From the NCBI RefSeq assembly GCF_019890615.1, contig NZ_JAINVZ010000012.1, positions 62,001 to 126,000 on the forward strand: 64,000 nucleotides of DNA. The letters run 5' to 3'. Of this stretch, positions 16,406 through 24,480 are shown piece by piece. This DNA comes from Streptantibioticus parmotrematis. GTDB taxonomy: Bacteria; Actinomycetota; Actinomycetes; Streptomycetales; Streptomycetaceae. Within the stretch, counting starts at the first letter, position 1. Each line of letters opens with the position of its first letter. Position numbers and translations under genes: made by a program. Below the pieces are notes generated by a model that searched no databases, had not been told where the DNA came from, and saw only the letters and a list, made by a program, of their open reading frames with translations.

Positions 16406-17716
16406 GTGGGCATGAGGACCCTGACGCTTCCGCCTTCCGGGGACCCGGCCGCGAGCGGCGGGCTGCCGGCCCGTGACGCCGTGCCGGTCGGCGACCCCCG
16501 CCGCACGACCGTGCTGGATGTCGTGATCCCCGTCTTCAACGAGGAGACCGACCTCGAACCCTGCGTGCGCCGCCTGCACGCCTACCTGGACTCCACGTTC
16601 CCGTACGGCTTCCGGATCACCGTCGCCGACAACGCGAGCACCGACCGCACGCCGCTGGTGGCGCTGGCGCTGGAGCGCGAGTTCCGGGAGGTCTCCGCCG
16701 TACGGCTGGACCGCAAGGGGCGCGGGCGGGCGCTGCGCGAGGTGTGGGCGGCGTCCGACGCGCCGGTGCTGGCGTACATGGACGTGGATCTGTCCACCGA
16801 CCTCAAGGCGCTGCTGCCGCTGGTCGCCCCGCTGATCTCCGGCCACTCCGACCTGGCCATCGGATCGCGGCTGGCGGGCGGGTCGCGGGTGGTGCGCGGG
16901 CCCAGGCGGGAGCTGATCTCGCGGACCTACAACCTGATCCTGCGCGGCAGCCTGTCGGCCCACTTCTCCGACGCCCAGTGCGGTTTCAAGGCGATCCGCT
17001 CCGACGTGGCGCGGCTGCTGCTGCCGCTGGTCGAGGACACCGGCTGGTTCTTCGACACCGAGCTGCTGGTGCTGGCCGAGCGGGCGGGGCTGCGCATCCA
17101 CGAGGTGCCCGTCGACTGGGTGGACGACCCCGACTCCAGCGTCGCCATCGTGCGCACCGCCACCGACGACCTCAAGGGCGTGTGGCGGGTCGGCCGGGCG
17201 CTGGCGAGCGGCGCGCTGCCGCTGGAGCGGCTTCGCAGGCCGTTCGGCGACGACCCGCGCGACCGCGTCGGGGGCGTGGCGCCGGGCATGGTGCGGCAGT
17301 TGGCGGGCTTCGCGGTGATCGGCGCGCTGTCCACGGTCGCCAACCTCGCGCTCTTCTGGCTCTTCCGGTTCGGCATGGGCGCCCAACTCGCCAACGCGCT
17401 GGCTCTGTTGCTGTGCACCCTCGCCAACACCGCGGCCAACCGCCGCTTCACCTTCGGGGTGCGCGGCAGGCGGCGGGCGATGCGGCAACAGGCGCAGGGC
17501 CTGGCGGTGTTCGGCGTCAGCCTGCTGATGACCTCGGGCTCGCTGGCCGCGCTGCGCGTCGCCGACGCCCACGCCTCGCACGGCGCCGAACTGGCCGTGC
17601 TGGTGGCCGCCAACCTCGCCGCCACCGTGGTGCGGTTCCTGCTGCTGCGGGTGTGGGTCTTCCCGGACCGCCGCGACGAGGAAGCGCAGGCCCCGACCCT
17701 GGAGCCCGTTCGATGA
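16406..17716 (+). CDS. GT2 glycosyltransferase fused to a GtrA membrane domain
   Basis: 436 residues. The N-terminal two thirds is a DPM1-like GT2 enzyme that should make polyprenyl-phosphate-linked sugar at the inner face: VVIPVFNEE, VADNASTDRT, the metal-binding MDVDLSTD, AIGSRLAGGSR, QCGFKAI and GWFFDTELL. The C-terminal ~150 residues are GtrA-type, with four membrane helices beginning at RQLAGFAVIGALSTV and ANTAANRRFTF; this family is proposed to flip the lipid-linked sugar. GTG 16406 lies 6 nt after GGGGAG; ATG 16412 is an alternative. The stop overlaps the start of the GT-C gene by 4 bp (ATGA), so both steps are made together. Confidence 0.93.
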   Translation: MGMRTLTLPPSGDPAASGGLPARDAVPVGDPRRTTVLDVVIPVFNEETDLEPCVRRLHAYLDSTFPYGFRITVADNASTDRTPLVALALEREFREVSAVRLDRKGRGRALREVWAASDAPVLAYMDVDLSTDLKALLPLVAPLISGHSDLAIGSRLAGGSRVVRGPRRELISRTYNLILRGSLSAHFSDAQCGFKAIRSDVARLLLPLVEDTGWFFDTELLVLAERAGLRIHEVPVDWVDDPDSSVAIVRTATDDLKGVWRVGRALASGALPLERLRRPFGDDPRDRVGGVAPGMVRQLAGFAVIGALSTVANLALFWLFRFGMGAQLANALALLLCTLANTAANRRFTFGVRGRRRAMRQQAQGLAVFGVSLLMTSGSLAALRVADAHASHGAELAVLVAANLAATVVRFLLLRVWVFPDRRDEEAQAPTLEPVR

Positions 17717-19926
17717 CCGCCCTCACTCACCCCTTCGCCGCCCCCGCGCGGGCCGAGTCCGCAGGCGCGGCCGACCGGCCGCGGTGGGAGCGCCCCGCGT
17801 TCCTCGGGCTGCTGGCGGCGACCGCGCTGCTGTACCTGGTCGACCTCTCCTCCTCCGGCTGGGCCAACTCCTTCTACTCGGCCGCCGTCCAGGCGGGCAG
17901 CAGGAGCTGGAAGGCGTTCTTCTTCGGCTCCTCCGACGCCGCGAACTTCATCACCGTCGACAAGCCCCCGGCCTCGCTGTGGCCCATGGAGCTGTCGGTG
18001 CGGCTGTTCGGGCTCAACTCCTGGGCGATCCTGGTGCCGCAGGCGCTGATGGGCGTCGCCACCGTCGCCGTGCTGTACGCGGCGGTGCGACGGCGCTTCG
18101 GGGCCGCGGCCGGGCTGATCGCGGGCGGGGTGCTGGCGCTCACCCCGGTCGCGACGCTGATGTTCCGCTTCAACAACCCCGACGCGATGCTCGCGTTGCT
18201 GCTGGTCTGCGCGATCTACGCGACGCAGCGCGCGCTGGAGGCGGGACGCACCAAGTGGCTGGTGGCGGCGGGAGCGCTCATCGGTTTCGCGTTCCTGGTC
18301 AAGACGCTTCAGGCGTTCCTGGTGCTGCCCGCGCTGGCGCTGGTGTACGCGTTCCTCGCGCCGGTGCGGGTGCGCCGGAGGGTGTGGCAACTGGCGCTCG
18401 CCACCGCCGCGTTGGTGGTCGCGGGCGGCTGGTGGGTGGCGATCGTCCAGCTGACGCCCGCCGCCGACCGGCCGTACGTCGGCGGCTCGCAGCACAACAG
18501 CTTCCTCGAACTCACCTTCGGCTACAACGGGTTCGGCCGTCTCGACGGCTCCGAGACCGGAAGCGTCGGCGGTGGCGGCACCGGTGGCGGCGCGGGGCCG
18601 GGCGGTGGCAAGGGCTTCAGCATGTGGGGCTCGACCGGCATCACCCGGCTGTTCGGCTCCGACATGGGCGGCCAGATCTCGTGGTTGCTGCCCGCCGCGC
18701 TGATCCTGCTCGTCGCGGGTGTCGTGCTGACGTGGCGGGCGAAGCGCACCGACACCGAACGGCAGGCGTTCCTGCTGTGGGGCGGCGCGCTGCTCACCAC
18801 GGCCGCGGTCTTCAGCTACATGGCCGGCATCTTCCACCCGTACTACAACATCGCGCTCGCCCCCTACATCGGCGCGGTCGTCGGCATGGGCGCGGTCACG
18901 CTGTGGCGGCGGCGCAGCTCGCCGTGGGCGGCGGGGACGCTGGCGCTGGCGGTCGCGGTGAGCGCGTGGTGGGCCTTCGAACTGCTGGGCCGCACCCCGG
19001 ACTGGCTGCCGTGGCTGCGCTGGGCGGTGCTGCTGCTTGGCTTGGCGGCGGCGCTGGGGCTGGCGTTCACCGGGCGGATCGCGATGCGGGTGCTGACGGT
19101 GACGGCGGTGACGGGTGGTCTGGTGGCCGCGCTGGCGGGACCTGCGGCGTACGCGGTGGACACGGTGTCCACCGGCCACACGGGCTCCCTGCCGTCAGCC
19201 GGTCCCGCGCAGATGGGCGGCATGGGCTTCCCGGGCGGCGGCGCACGTGGCGCGCACGGTGGCAAGGGCGGCGCGGGCGGCTTCGGCGGCTTCCCGGGCG
19301 GCGGCGGTACGGGCAAGGCCCCCGGCGGCACGGGCACGGCGGTGCGGGGTGGCATGCCCGGCGGGTTCCCGGGCGGTGGCACCGGTGGCTTCCCGGGTGC
19401 GGGCGGCGGCCAGGGCGGGAAGGCCCCGTCCGGCGGCGGCGCGCTCAGCGGCAAGGGCGGCAAGGGCGGCAAGGGCCAGATGGGCGGCATGGGCGGCGCC
19501 ATGGGCGGCCTGCTCGACGGCACCAAGGTCAGCTCGGCGGTCAAGTCGGCGCTGTCCAAGGACGCCTCCTCGTACACCTGGGTCGCGGCGACCGTCGGTT
19601 CGCAGAACCAGGCGAGCTACCAACTGGCCACCCAGGACCCGGTGATGGCGATCGGCGGCTTCAACGGTTCCGACCCGGCGCCGACGCTGGCCGAGTTCGA
19701 GAAGATGGTGAGCGAGCACAAGATCCACTACTTCATCGCGGGCGGCATGGGATCGGGCGGCACGGAGGGAGCCAAGTCCACCGGCGGCACGGGCGCCTTC
19801 GGCCAGGCGATGGGCGTCACCACCGACACCCCGTCGCAGATCACGGCCTGGGTGGAAGCCCACTACACCGCGAAGAAGGTCGGCGACACTACCCTGTACG
19901 ACCTGACGGCACCCCGGGCCTCGTAA
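17713..19926 (+). CDS. GT-C membrane glycosyltransferase (ArnT/PMT-like) with Gly-rich insert
   Basis: 737 residues. The first ~470 are a GT-C membrane domain with roughly 11-12 helices and the family stretch NSFYSAAVQAGSRSWKAFF then VDKPPASLWPM, where the acidic residues bind the lipid-phosphate sugar. Short Gly-rich loops are present (SVGGGGTGGGAGPGGG). Residues about 495-595 are almost only Gly with Phe, Pro, Met and Lys. The C-terminal ~140 residues form a folded external domain (VAATVGSQNQASYQ, MAIGGFNGSDPAPTLAEFEKM). The target is probably a cell-wall or surface glycopolymer, inferred from the family. Coupled to the GT2-GtrA gene; a paralogue's C-terminal part is at 63347-64000. Confidence 0.92.
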   Translation: MTALTHPFAAPARAESAGAADRPRWERPAFLGLLAATALLYLVDLSSSGWANSFYSAAVQAGSRSWKAFFFGSSDAANFITVDKPPASLWPMELSVRLFGLNSWAILVPQALMGVATVAVLYAAVRRRFGAAAGLIAGGVLALTPVATLMFRFNNPDAMLALLLVCAIYATQRALEAGRTKWLVAAGALIGFAFLVKTLQAFLVLPALALVYAFLAPVRVRRRVWQLALATAALVVAGGWWVAIVQLTPAADRPYVGGSQHNSFLELTFGYNGFGRLDGSETGSVGGGGTGGGAGPGGGKGFSMWGSTGITRLFGSDMGGQISWLLPAALILLVAGVVLTWRAKRTDTERQAFLLWGGALLTTAAVFSYMAGIFHPYYNIALAPYIGAVVGMGAVTLWRRRSSPWAAGTLALAVAVSAWWAFELLGRTPDWLPWLRWAVLLLGLAAALGLAFTGRIAMRVLTVTAVTGGLVAALAGPAAYAVDTVSTGHTGSLPSAGPAQMGGMGFPGGGARGAHGGKGGAGGFGGFPGGGGTGKAPGGTGTAVRGGMPGGFPGGGTGGFPGAGGGQGGKAPSGGGALSGKGGKGGKGQMGGMGGAMGGLLDGTKVSSAVKSALSKDASSYTWVAATVGSQNQASYQLATQDPVMAIGGFNGSDPAPTLAEFEKMVSEHKIHYFIAGGMGSGGTEGAKSTGGTGAFGQAMGVTTDTPSQITAWVEAHYTAKKVGDTTLYDLTAPRAS

Positions 19927-19951
19927 GGACCGAACGCAGTGTGACACCTGC

Positions 19952-20000
19952 GAAGGCCCCGCTCGCGCCTCCCGGGAAGGGCGGTGTGGGCGGGGCCTTC
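19952..20000. terminator. Terminator of the TCS/glycosylation operon
   Basis: GAAGGCCCCGC (19952-19962) pairs with GCGGGGCCTTC (19990-20000), an 11-bp stem with a T-containing 3' foot, between the GT-C gene and the convergent methyltransferase remnant. Confidence 0.75.
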
Positions 20001-20015
20001 GTGGTGATCCGGCGG

Positions 20016-21227
20016 TCAGGCGACCCGGTGTTCCCACCGCAGAGGACTGTCACCGCGCCGGTGCGAGCGGGCGCCGGTGACGATCTGCTGTCCGCCGATC
20101 CAGTACGTGTGCGACCCTGGCGTGATGTGCAGCCGGACGGCACTGATGTCCGGCCGTCCGGATTTCTGCCACGCCGTCAGGGTCTCCTCCACGATGTCCC
20201 ACAGGGCCACGGGCCCGCCTTGCCGCACCGTCCAGCCCGAGGCGTCGCCGTGCAGCTCGGCGAACGACTCCCGCTCGGTGTCGAACAGGTACGTCGTCGG
20301 CGCACCGCCGTCGACCGGTACGGTCTTGATCAACTGCACTCCGGGTAAAGCGAGTTGGACGAGGAAGGCGGGCGTCCACTCTTCCAGCGACTCCGGCGCG
20401 ATCGGCGTCTGCCGTTCGCTGTCCGGGTACGCCGCGCGGGCCGACAGGTCGCCCGCCAGTGGCATGACCGCCTGAGAGCGGGCGGTCATGAAGGACGAGC
20501 GGCCGATGATCCGGCCTTCCGCGGTGCCGTCCGGCTGGACGGTGACCTTCGCCAAGCCGGTGCCTTACGTCCAGGTGCCGACGGTGGCCAGGATGCTCCC
20601 GCCGGGCTTGGTCTGCCGGACCCAGGTGTAGGGGATGCGGCGTACCGAGCAGGTCGCGATGACCCGTTCGTAGGGTGCCTGGTGCGGATGCCCGAGCAGG
20701 CCGTCACCGGTGGCCGTCCAGGCCGAGTAACCCACGGCCTCCAGTGCGGCGTCGGCGCGGGCTGCCACGCCAGGATCGACCTCCACGCTCGCCACGTTCT
20801 CGTCACCGAGGGCGTGGCACATCAGCGCGGTGGAGTAGCCGGTGCCGGTGCCGATTTCCAGCACTCGCACACCACGCTCGACATCGAGTGCCTCGATCAT
20901 GCCGACCACGGTGGCGGGCAGCGTCGAGGACGAGGTGGGATACCCGGTGACCGGCCCGTGTGCCTGGTCGGCGGTGAGGTGCTCGTCGAGCTGGGTGACG
21001 AGGGACTGGTCGCTGTAGGCGAGCCGCGCCCAACCTTCCGGCCCCTCGCTCGCCGGCGTCGCCGGTCGCCACCGGCCGTCCTCGTCGGGCAGGAACACTC
21101 CGGGGCGCAGGAACTCCTCGCGGGGCACGTCCTCCACCGCGGCCCGCATGGCCGGGCTCGTCAGGTCGCCGCTCGCCGTCAGGCGGTCGGCCAGCGCGTG
21201 GCGGTACGCCGCGGTGTCGAGGGTCAT
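20016..21227 (-). pseudogene. Graspetide-type SAM methyltransferase interrupted by in-frame TAA
   Basis: The frame from ATG 21227 to the stop at 20016 is 403 codons long but has TAA at codon 221 (20567-20565), directly after GTWT. The same frame continues with GTGLAKVTVQPDGTAEG, exactly the continuation expected of the family. The first part is a PCMT-like Rossmann methyltransferase (PREEFL, VLEIGTGTGYSTALM, VASVEVDP, ERVIATCSVRRIP); the second is the usual C-terminal domain of the methyltransferases paired with ATP-grasp peptide maturases. The TTA Leu codon at 20348-20346 would make it bldA-dependent. A TAC-to-TAA change is the simplest explanation; stop readthrough cannot be excluded. It overlaps the ATP-grasp remnant by 4 bp. 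Confidence 0.85.
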
Positions 21228-21586
21228 GGTCCTCCCGTCGTCAGCAGGTCGGCGAAGGCCGCCGCCAGTTCCAGGCCCGTCTCTTTCTCCAGCCAACCCC
21301 ACTGGCCGTTGGGATTCAGCTCAAGCCAGTGAAAATCGCCCTCGCGGTCGATGGCGAGGTCGAACGACCCGGACGCCAGGCCGAGCCGGTCGAGGTAGCC
21401 CAGCAGGGCCTTGACCAGCGCGTCCGGCAGGTCGACGACGCTGTAGGACAGGGCGTTGTAGTCCGCACGCCAGTCCAGCAGGTCGGAGTCGATCCGCACG
21501 GCGAACACCTGACGGCCGACCACGACCACCCGCAGATCGGCGACCTTGTCGACGCGTGCCTGGAACAGGTGGGGTACGACGGTCAC
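21224..21586 (-). pseudogene. C-terminal fragment of an ATP-grasp peptide-maturase ligase
   Basis: About 120 residues match the last third of the ATP-grasp ligases that install ester or amide crosslinks in graspetides (normally about 300-330 residues). It contains VPHLFQARVDKVADLRVVVVG, VFAVRIDSD and the metal-binding WLELNPNGQWGWLE. The N-terminal and central ATP-binding parts are missing; no trace of them is legible in the ~270 bp before the divergent XRE gene. Its GTG start is therefore probably not real. The 4-bp ATGA overlap with the methyltransferase shows that they were one operon. I found no precursor peptide gene. Confidence 0.8.
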
Positions 21587-21711
21587 GACTGCGACTGGCC
21601 GTCTTCGCCACCCGGGTCGCGCTCACCTACCCGCACGCGGTCCCCGCCGCCCAGCACCGCGTGGACTGCCTCCGCGGACGACACGGCGCCCGTCCCTGGG
21701 CGTGGCCCGCC

Positions 21712-21741
21712 GTCCCGTGAATCCCGGTCCCGTGAATCCCG
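21712..21741. repeat. 15-bp tandem duplication
   Basis: GTCCCGTGAATCCCG occurs twice head to tail (21712-21726 and 21727-21741) in the spacer between the ATP-grasp remnant and the XRE gene. It is one of four such perfect short duplications within 2.6 kb. Confidence 0.85.
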
Positions 21742-21857
21742 CGAGTTCGTGCGGCGACGAGGCCTGACTTGCAGATCACGTACTCCAGTGGCGAGGCCCC
21801 GGCCGCGCGAGTCCTTGTTCGGTGACGGGACAGGCCGTCGGGAGAAAGGATGCCGTC

Positions 21858-22991
21858 ATGTGCATCGGGGAGCTGATCAGGGAACTCCGTCAGGCCCGGG
21901 GTCTCTCGCAGAGCCGGTTGGCCGCCACCGTCAATGAACGCTTCGGGACGGCCCTTTCCCGGGAGTACGTGAGCAACTGGGAGTGTTCGAAACACAAGCC
22001 CGGCGCCTTCTACCTCAGGGCGCTGTCCGCTGTGCTCGATGCCCCATTAGCCGCTCTGGAAGAGGACGAAGTGAAGCGACGTACGTTCCTCACGGACGCC
22101 GCAGGAGCCGTCATCGCGCCTGTGGTCGCGTCCGATCTCCTGGCGTCGGGTTTCGCGGCCCGGCTGCGCGGAGGGCCTTCTCAGGATGCTTGGGAAGGCA
22201 AGCTGACCACTTACGGATCCGAGTACATGAGCCTCGGCGCGGCCGACATCCAGCGCCGCGTGTCCGCCGAACTGGTCGTCGTGCAGCAGCAGTTGGACAC
22301 CCCGCACCTGTGGTCCGTGGCCGCCCGGCTCATGACCCTGTACGCCAAGACCTTTCCAGGCTCCGACGGGGCGAGGGCGGTCTCCTGGTACCGGATGGCC
22401 GCCCAGGCCGCGGACGAGTCCCACGACCGGGACACGCGAGTGTGGGTCCGGGGCCGGGCGGCGATCGCCCTGGGCTACGAGGGTGCGTCCTTGGGCGTGG
22501 CCGACGTTCTGGCGGATCAGGCGATGGCCATGGGGACGAAGCCGTCACTGGGGCTGCTCAACGCCATCATGGGGAAGGCCCATTCCGCGGCCCTGCGCGG
22601 GGACAGGGAAACGGCGTTGCGCCTCGACTCGGCGGGGCGCCGGGTATTCGACTCGGCGGCTTCCGAGGAACAGACGTCGGATTACGCCGTCCCGTGGTGG
22701 CGAATGAACGTATTCCGTTCTCTCTTGCTGGCCCGTCTGGGAGATGAGAGGGGGGCCATCAAGGCTCAGGAACAGGCCCGTTCGGAACTCCCGCCCTCTC
22801 TGCCGCGTTTCGCGACCCACCTGGAAATGCACCGCGGGCTCATGCTGGCCCGGGCCGGGGACAAGGCCGGCGGGGCCGCCTATGCCCGCGCTCAGCTCGA
22901 CAAGCTGCCCCCCGAGAAGCACTCGCTCACCCTTCGCATGCTCATGAAGGAGATCTCGCATGCTCATGAAGGAGATCGAGGCGTGATCTGA
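21858..22991 (+). CDS. XRE-family regulator with TPR-like domain, TTA codon, altered C terminus
   Basis: 377 residues from ATG 21858, preceded by GGAGAAAGGA. The helix-turn-helix covers about 5-60 (IRELRQARGLSQSRLAATVNERFG, REYVSNWE). The rest is an all-alpha TPR-like region (AARLMTLYAKTFPGSDGARAVSWYRMAAQAA...), a layout common in Streptomyces regulators near biosynthetic clusters. A TTA codon at 22047-22049 implies dependence on tRNA-Leu(UUA). A 22-bp tandem duplication at the 3' end shifts the frame, so the native ending KEIEA-stop became KEISHAHEGDRGVI-stop. It faces away from the ATP-grasp/methyltransferase remnant and was probably its regulator. Confidence 0.85.
   Translation: MCIGELIRELRQARGLSQSRLAATVNERFGTALSREYVSNWECSKHKPGAFYLRALSAVLDAPLAALEEDEVKRRTFLTDAAGAVIAPVVASDLLASGFAARLRGGPSQDAWEGKLTTYGSEYMSLGAADIQRRVSAELVVVQQQLDTPHLWSVAARLMTLYAKTFPGSDGARAVSWYRMAAQAADESHDRDTRVWVRGRAAIALGYEGASLGVADVLADQAMAMGTKPSLGLLNAIMGKAHSAALRGDRETALRLDSAGRRVFDSAASEEQTSDYAVPWWRMNVFRSLLLARLGDERGAIKAQEQARSELPPSLPRFATHLEMHRGLMLARAGDKAGGAAYARAQLDKLPPEKHSLTLRMLMKEISHAHEGDRGVI
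22934..22977. repeat. 22-bp tandem duplication inside the XRE gene
   Basis: TCGCATGCTCATGAAGGAGA plus TC is present twice in direct contact (22934-22955, 22956-22977). As 22 is not a multiple of three, it changes the C-terminal reading frame. Confidence 0.95.
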
Positions 22992-23069
22992 GCACATGCT
23001 CGGCCGGTCTGTCACCCGGTACGACCTCCCGGCGCCCCGGTCCTCGTGAGCAGGGGGCGGACTTGGAGG

Positions 23070-23095
23070 TCGCGCAGGTAAGTCGCGCAGGTAAG
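23070..23095. repeat. 13-bp tandem duplication at the outer edge of the left inverted repeat
   Basis: TCGCGCAGGTAAG occurs twice in direct contact (23070-23082, 23083-23095). The right copy of the inverted repeat has this unit only once. Confidence 0.9.
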
Positions 23096-23155
23096 GCGTG
23101 GGTTCACGGTCGGCGGTTGGGGCGTTCGTTCCAGCGGTTGGTCGCCCACGCTTGC
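23083..23155 (+). repeat. Left 73-bp inverted repeat flanking the aldo/keto reductase gene
   Basis: This segment is the reverse complement of 24276-24348 with six mismatches in 73 bp. It lies 33 bp beyond the stop of the aldo/keto reductase gene. The pair brackets a 1.1-kb interval holding only that gene. I see no transposase and no target-site duplication that I can prove. Confidence 0.9.
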
Positions 23156-23188
23156 CGGCTTTGCAGGTGACCCGCCGACCGCTCCCGG

Positions 23189-24142
23189 TCAGGACGAGGC
23201 GGTCGTCAGAGTCCGTAGCTCGGTGTCCGACAGTCGCAGGTCCTGCGCGGCGAAGAGCGCCGGCAGTTGCTCGACGGCGCGTGCGGAGGCGATCGGCGCG
23301 GTCACGGTCGGCTGCTGCCCGAGCCAGGCCAGCGCCACAGTGGCCATCTCCACCCCCCGCGCCGTCGCGATCTGCTCCAACGCGTCGAGCACCTTCACGC
23401 CGCGTTCCGTGTCCGCGTAACCACCGGCGAGTCCGGGGACATTGCGCACGTTCTCGACACTCTTCCCGGGACGGTACTTGCCGGTGAGGAAGCCGGAGGC
23501 CAGTGCGAAGTACGGAACGCAGGCCAGTCCTTCACGCTGCACGACCTCCCGCCGCGCACCCTCGTAGGTGTCGCGTGAGACGAGGTTGTACTGCGGTTGC
23601 AGAGCCACGTAGCGGGCCAGCCCTTCGCGATCGGAGAAGGCCAGCGACGCGGAGAGCCGTTCGGGGCTGATGTTGGAGGCCGCGATGGCACGCACCTTGC
23701 CGGCCTTCACGAGATCGTCGAGAGCCAGGATGATCTCGTCCACGGGGATGGACTCGTCCCGGTCGAAATGGGTGTAGTAGAGATCGATGTGGTCGGTGCG
23801 CAGTCGCCGCAGGGACTCCTCAACAGCGGCCTTGATGTTGGCGGGCGCGAGGCCCATGTACTCCGGGTGGTCACCGACCTTGGTGGCGACGACCACGTCG
23901 TCGCGATTGCGGCGGGCGGCGAGCCAGTCGCCGATGATGCTCTCGGACTGTCCCGGCTCGTTGCCGGCGAAGTAATTCATGTACGAGTCGGAGGTGTCGA
24001 TGAAATTGCCGCCACCGGAAAGGTATGCGTCAAGCACCGCGAACGACTGGGTCTTGTCGGCGGTCCAGCCGAAGACGTTGCCTCCCAGGCAGAGCGGGGA
24101 AACGAGGAGGCCGGACGAGCCAAGGGCGCGAAGTTCAGTCAC
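23189..24142 (-). CDS. Aldo/keto reductase (flanked by inverted repeats)
   Basis: 317-residue TIM-barrel NADPH-dependent reductase. Seen: LGGNVFGWTAD near the N terminus, catalytic Asp/Tyr region FIDTSDSYMNYFAGN, Lys in VVATKVGDHP, His in YYTHFDRD, SNISPERL, QPQYNLVSR and the cofactor-binding tail ALASGFLTGKYRPGKS then PIASARAVEQL. The GTG start at 24142 is inferred. It is a clear paralogue of 30050-30985, sharing GGNVFGWTAD and the SLRRLRTDHIDLYYTH stretch. The gene stands alone between 73-bp inverted repeats, 340 bp from a divergent TetR regulator. The substrate is unknown. Confidence 0.92.
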   Translation of the reverse strand: MTELRALGSSGLLVSPLCLGGNVFGWTADKTQSFAVLDAYLSGGGNFIDTSDSYMNYFAGNEPGQSESIIGDWLAARRNRDDVVVATKVGDHPEYMGLAPANIKAAVEESLRRLRTDHIDLYYTHFDRDESIPVDEIILALDDLVKAGKVRAIAASNISPERLSASLAFSDREGLARYVALQPQYNLVSRDTYEGARREVVQREGLACVPYFALASGFLTGKYRPGKSVENVRNVPGLAGGYADTERGVKVLDALEQIATARGVEMATVALAWLGQQPTVTAPIASARAVEQLPALFAAQDLRLSDTELRTLTTASS

Positions 24143-24240
24143 ATCACGCCCAACGTGCGCTCGGTTGCCCGAAGTTCCTCCCTTGAAGGTGTCTCCCGTT
24201 TCTACGCGCCCACTTCAGGCGGGCGACCGTGAGGTACGGC

Positions 24241-24278
24241 GATGGGTCCCCGGGGAGCTGATGGGTCCCCGGGGAGCA
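24241..24278. repeat. 19-bp tandem duplication next to the right inverted repeat
   Basis: GATGGGTCCCCGGGGAGCW occurs twice head to tail (24241-24259, 24260-24278, last base T then A). Each copy contains the palindrome GGTCCCCGGGGA-like core, so the region can also form hairpins. Confidence 0.85.
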
Positions 24279-24348
24279 AGCGTAGGCGACCCACCGCTGG
24301 AACGAACGCCCCGACCGCCGACCATGACCCCACGCCCTACCTGCGCGA
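24276..24348 (-). repeat. Right 73-bp inverted repeat flanking the aldo/keto reductase gene
   Basis: The reverse complement of this segment equals 23083-23155 apart from six substitutions. Similarity goes on a few bases outward (GAGGT and CTT before the shared core). It sits 134 bp upstream of the reductase start and 133 bp upstream of the TetR start, so it may also carry promoter or operator sequence. Confidence 0.9.
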
Positions 24349-24480
24349 CCTCTTAAGCTCGAGGGCGGAACGTCGTCGTTGAGCGGAGGAGCGGGCGGGA
24401 TCCGTACTGTCGGCGTGAGCAGCAGTCCGATGACCGTCGCACCGACCGGCTCGACCGCCCGGCCCCGAGGAGACACCGCC

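Noticed and set aside
16744-17712. Long N-terminal extension of the GT-C gene overlapping the GT2-GtrA gene
   Set aside because: The extension is low-complexity and lies over GT2-GtrA coding sequence in another frame; the real start is ATG 17713 at the 4-bp overlap.
20016-20555. Independent 179-residue protein with TTG start
   Set aside because: It is in the same frame as the upstream methyltransferase and continues its family sequence after a TAA; better read as the second half of one interrupted gene.
23083-24348. Insertion sequence
   Set aside because: Inverted repeats are present, but the only gene between them is an aldo/keto reductase and no transposase or target duplication can be shown.
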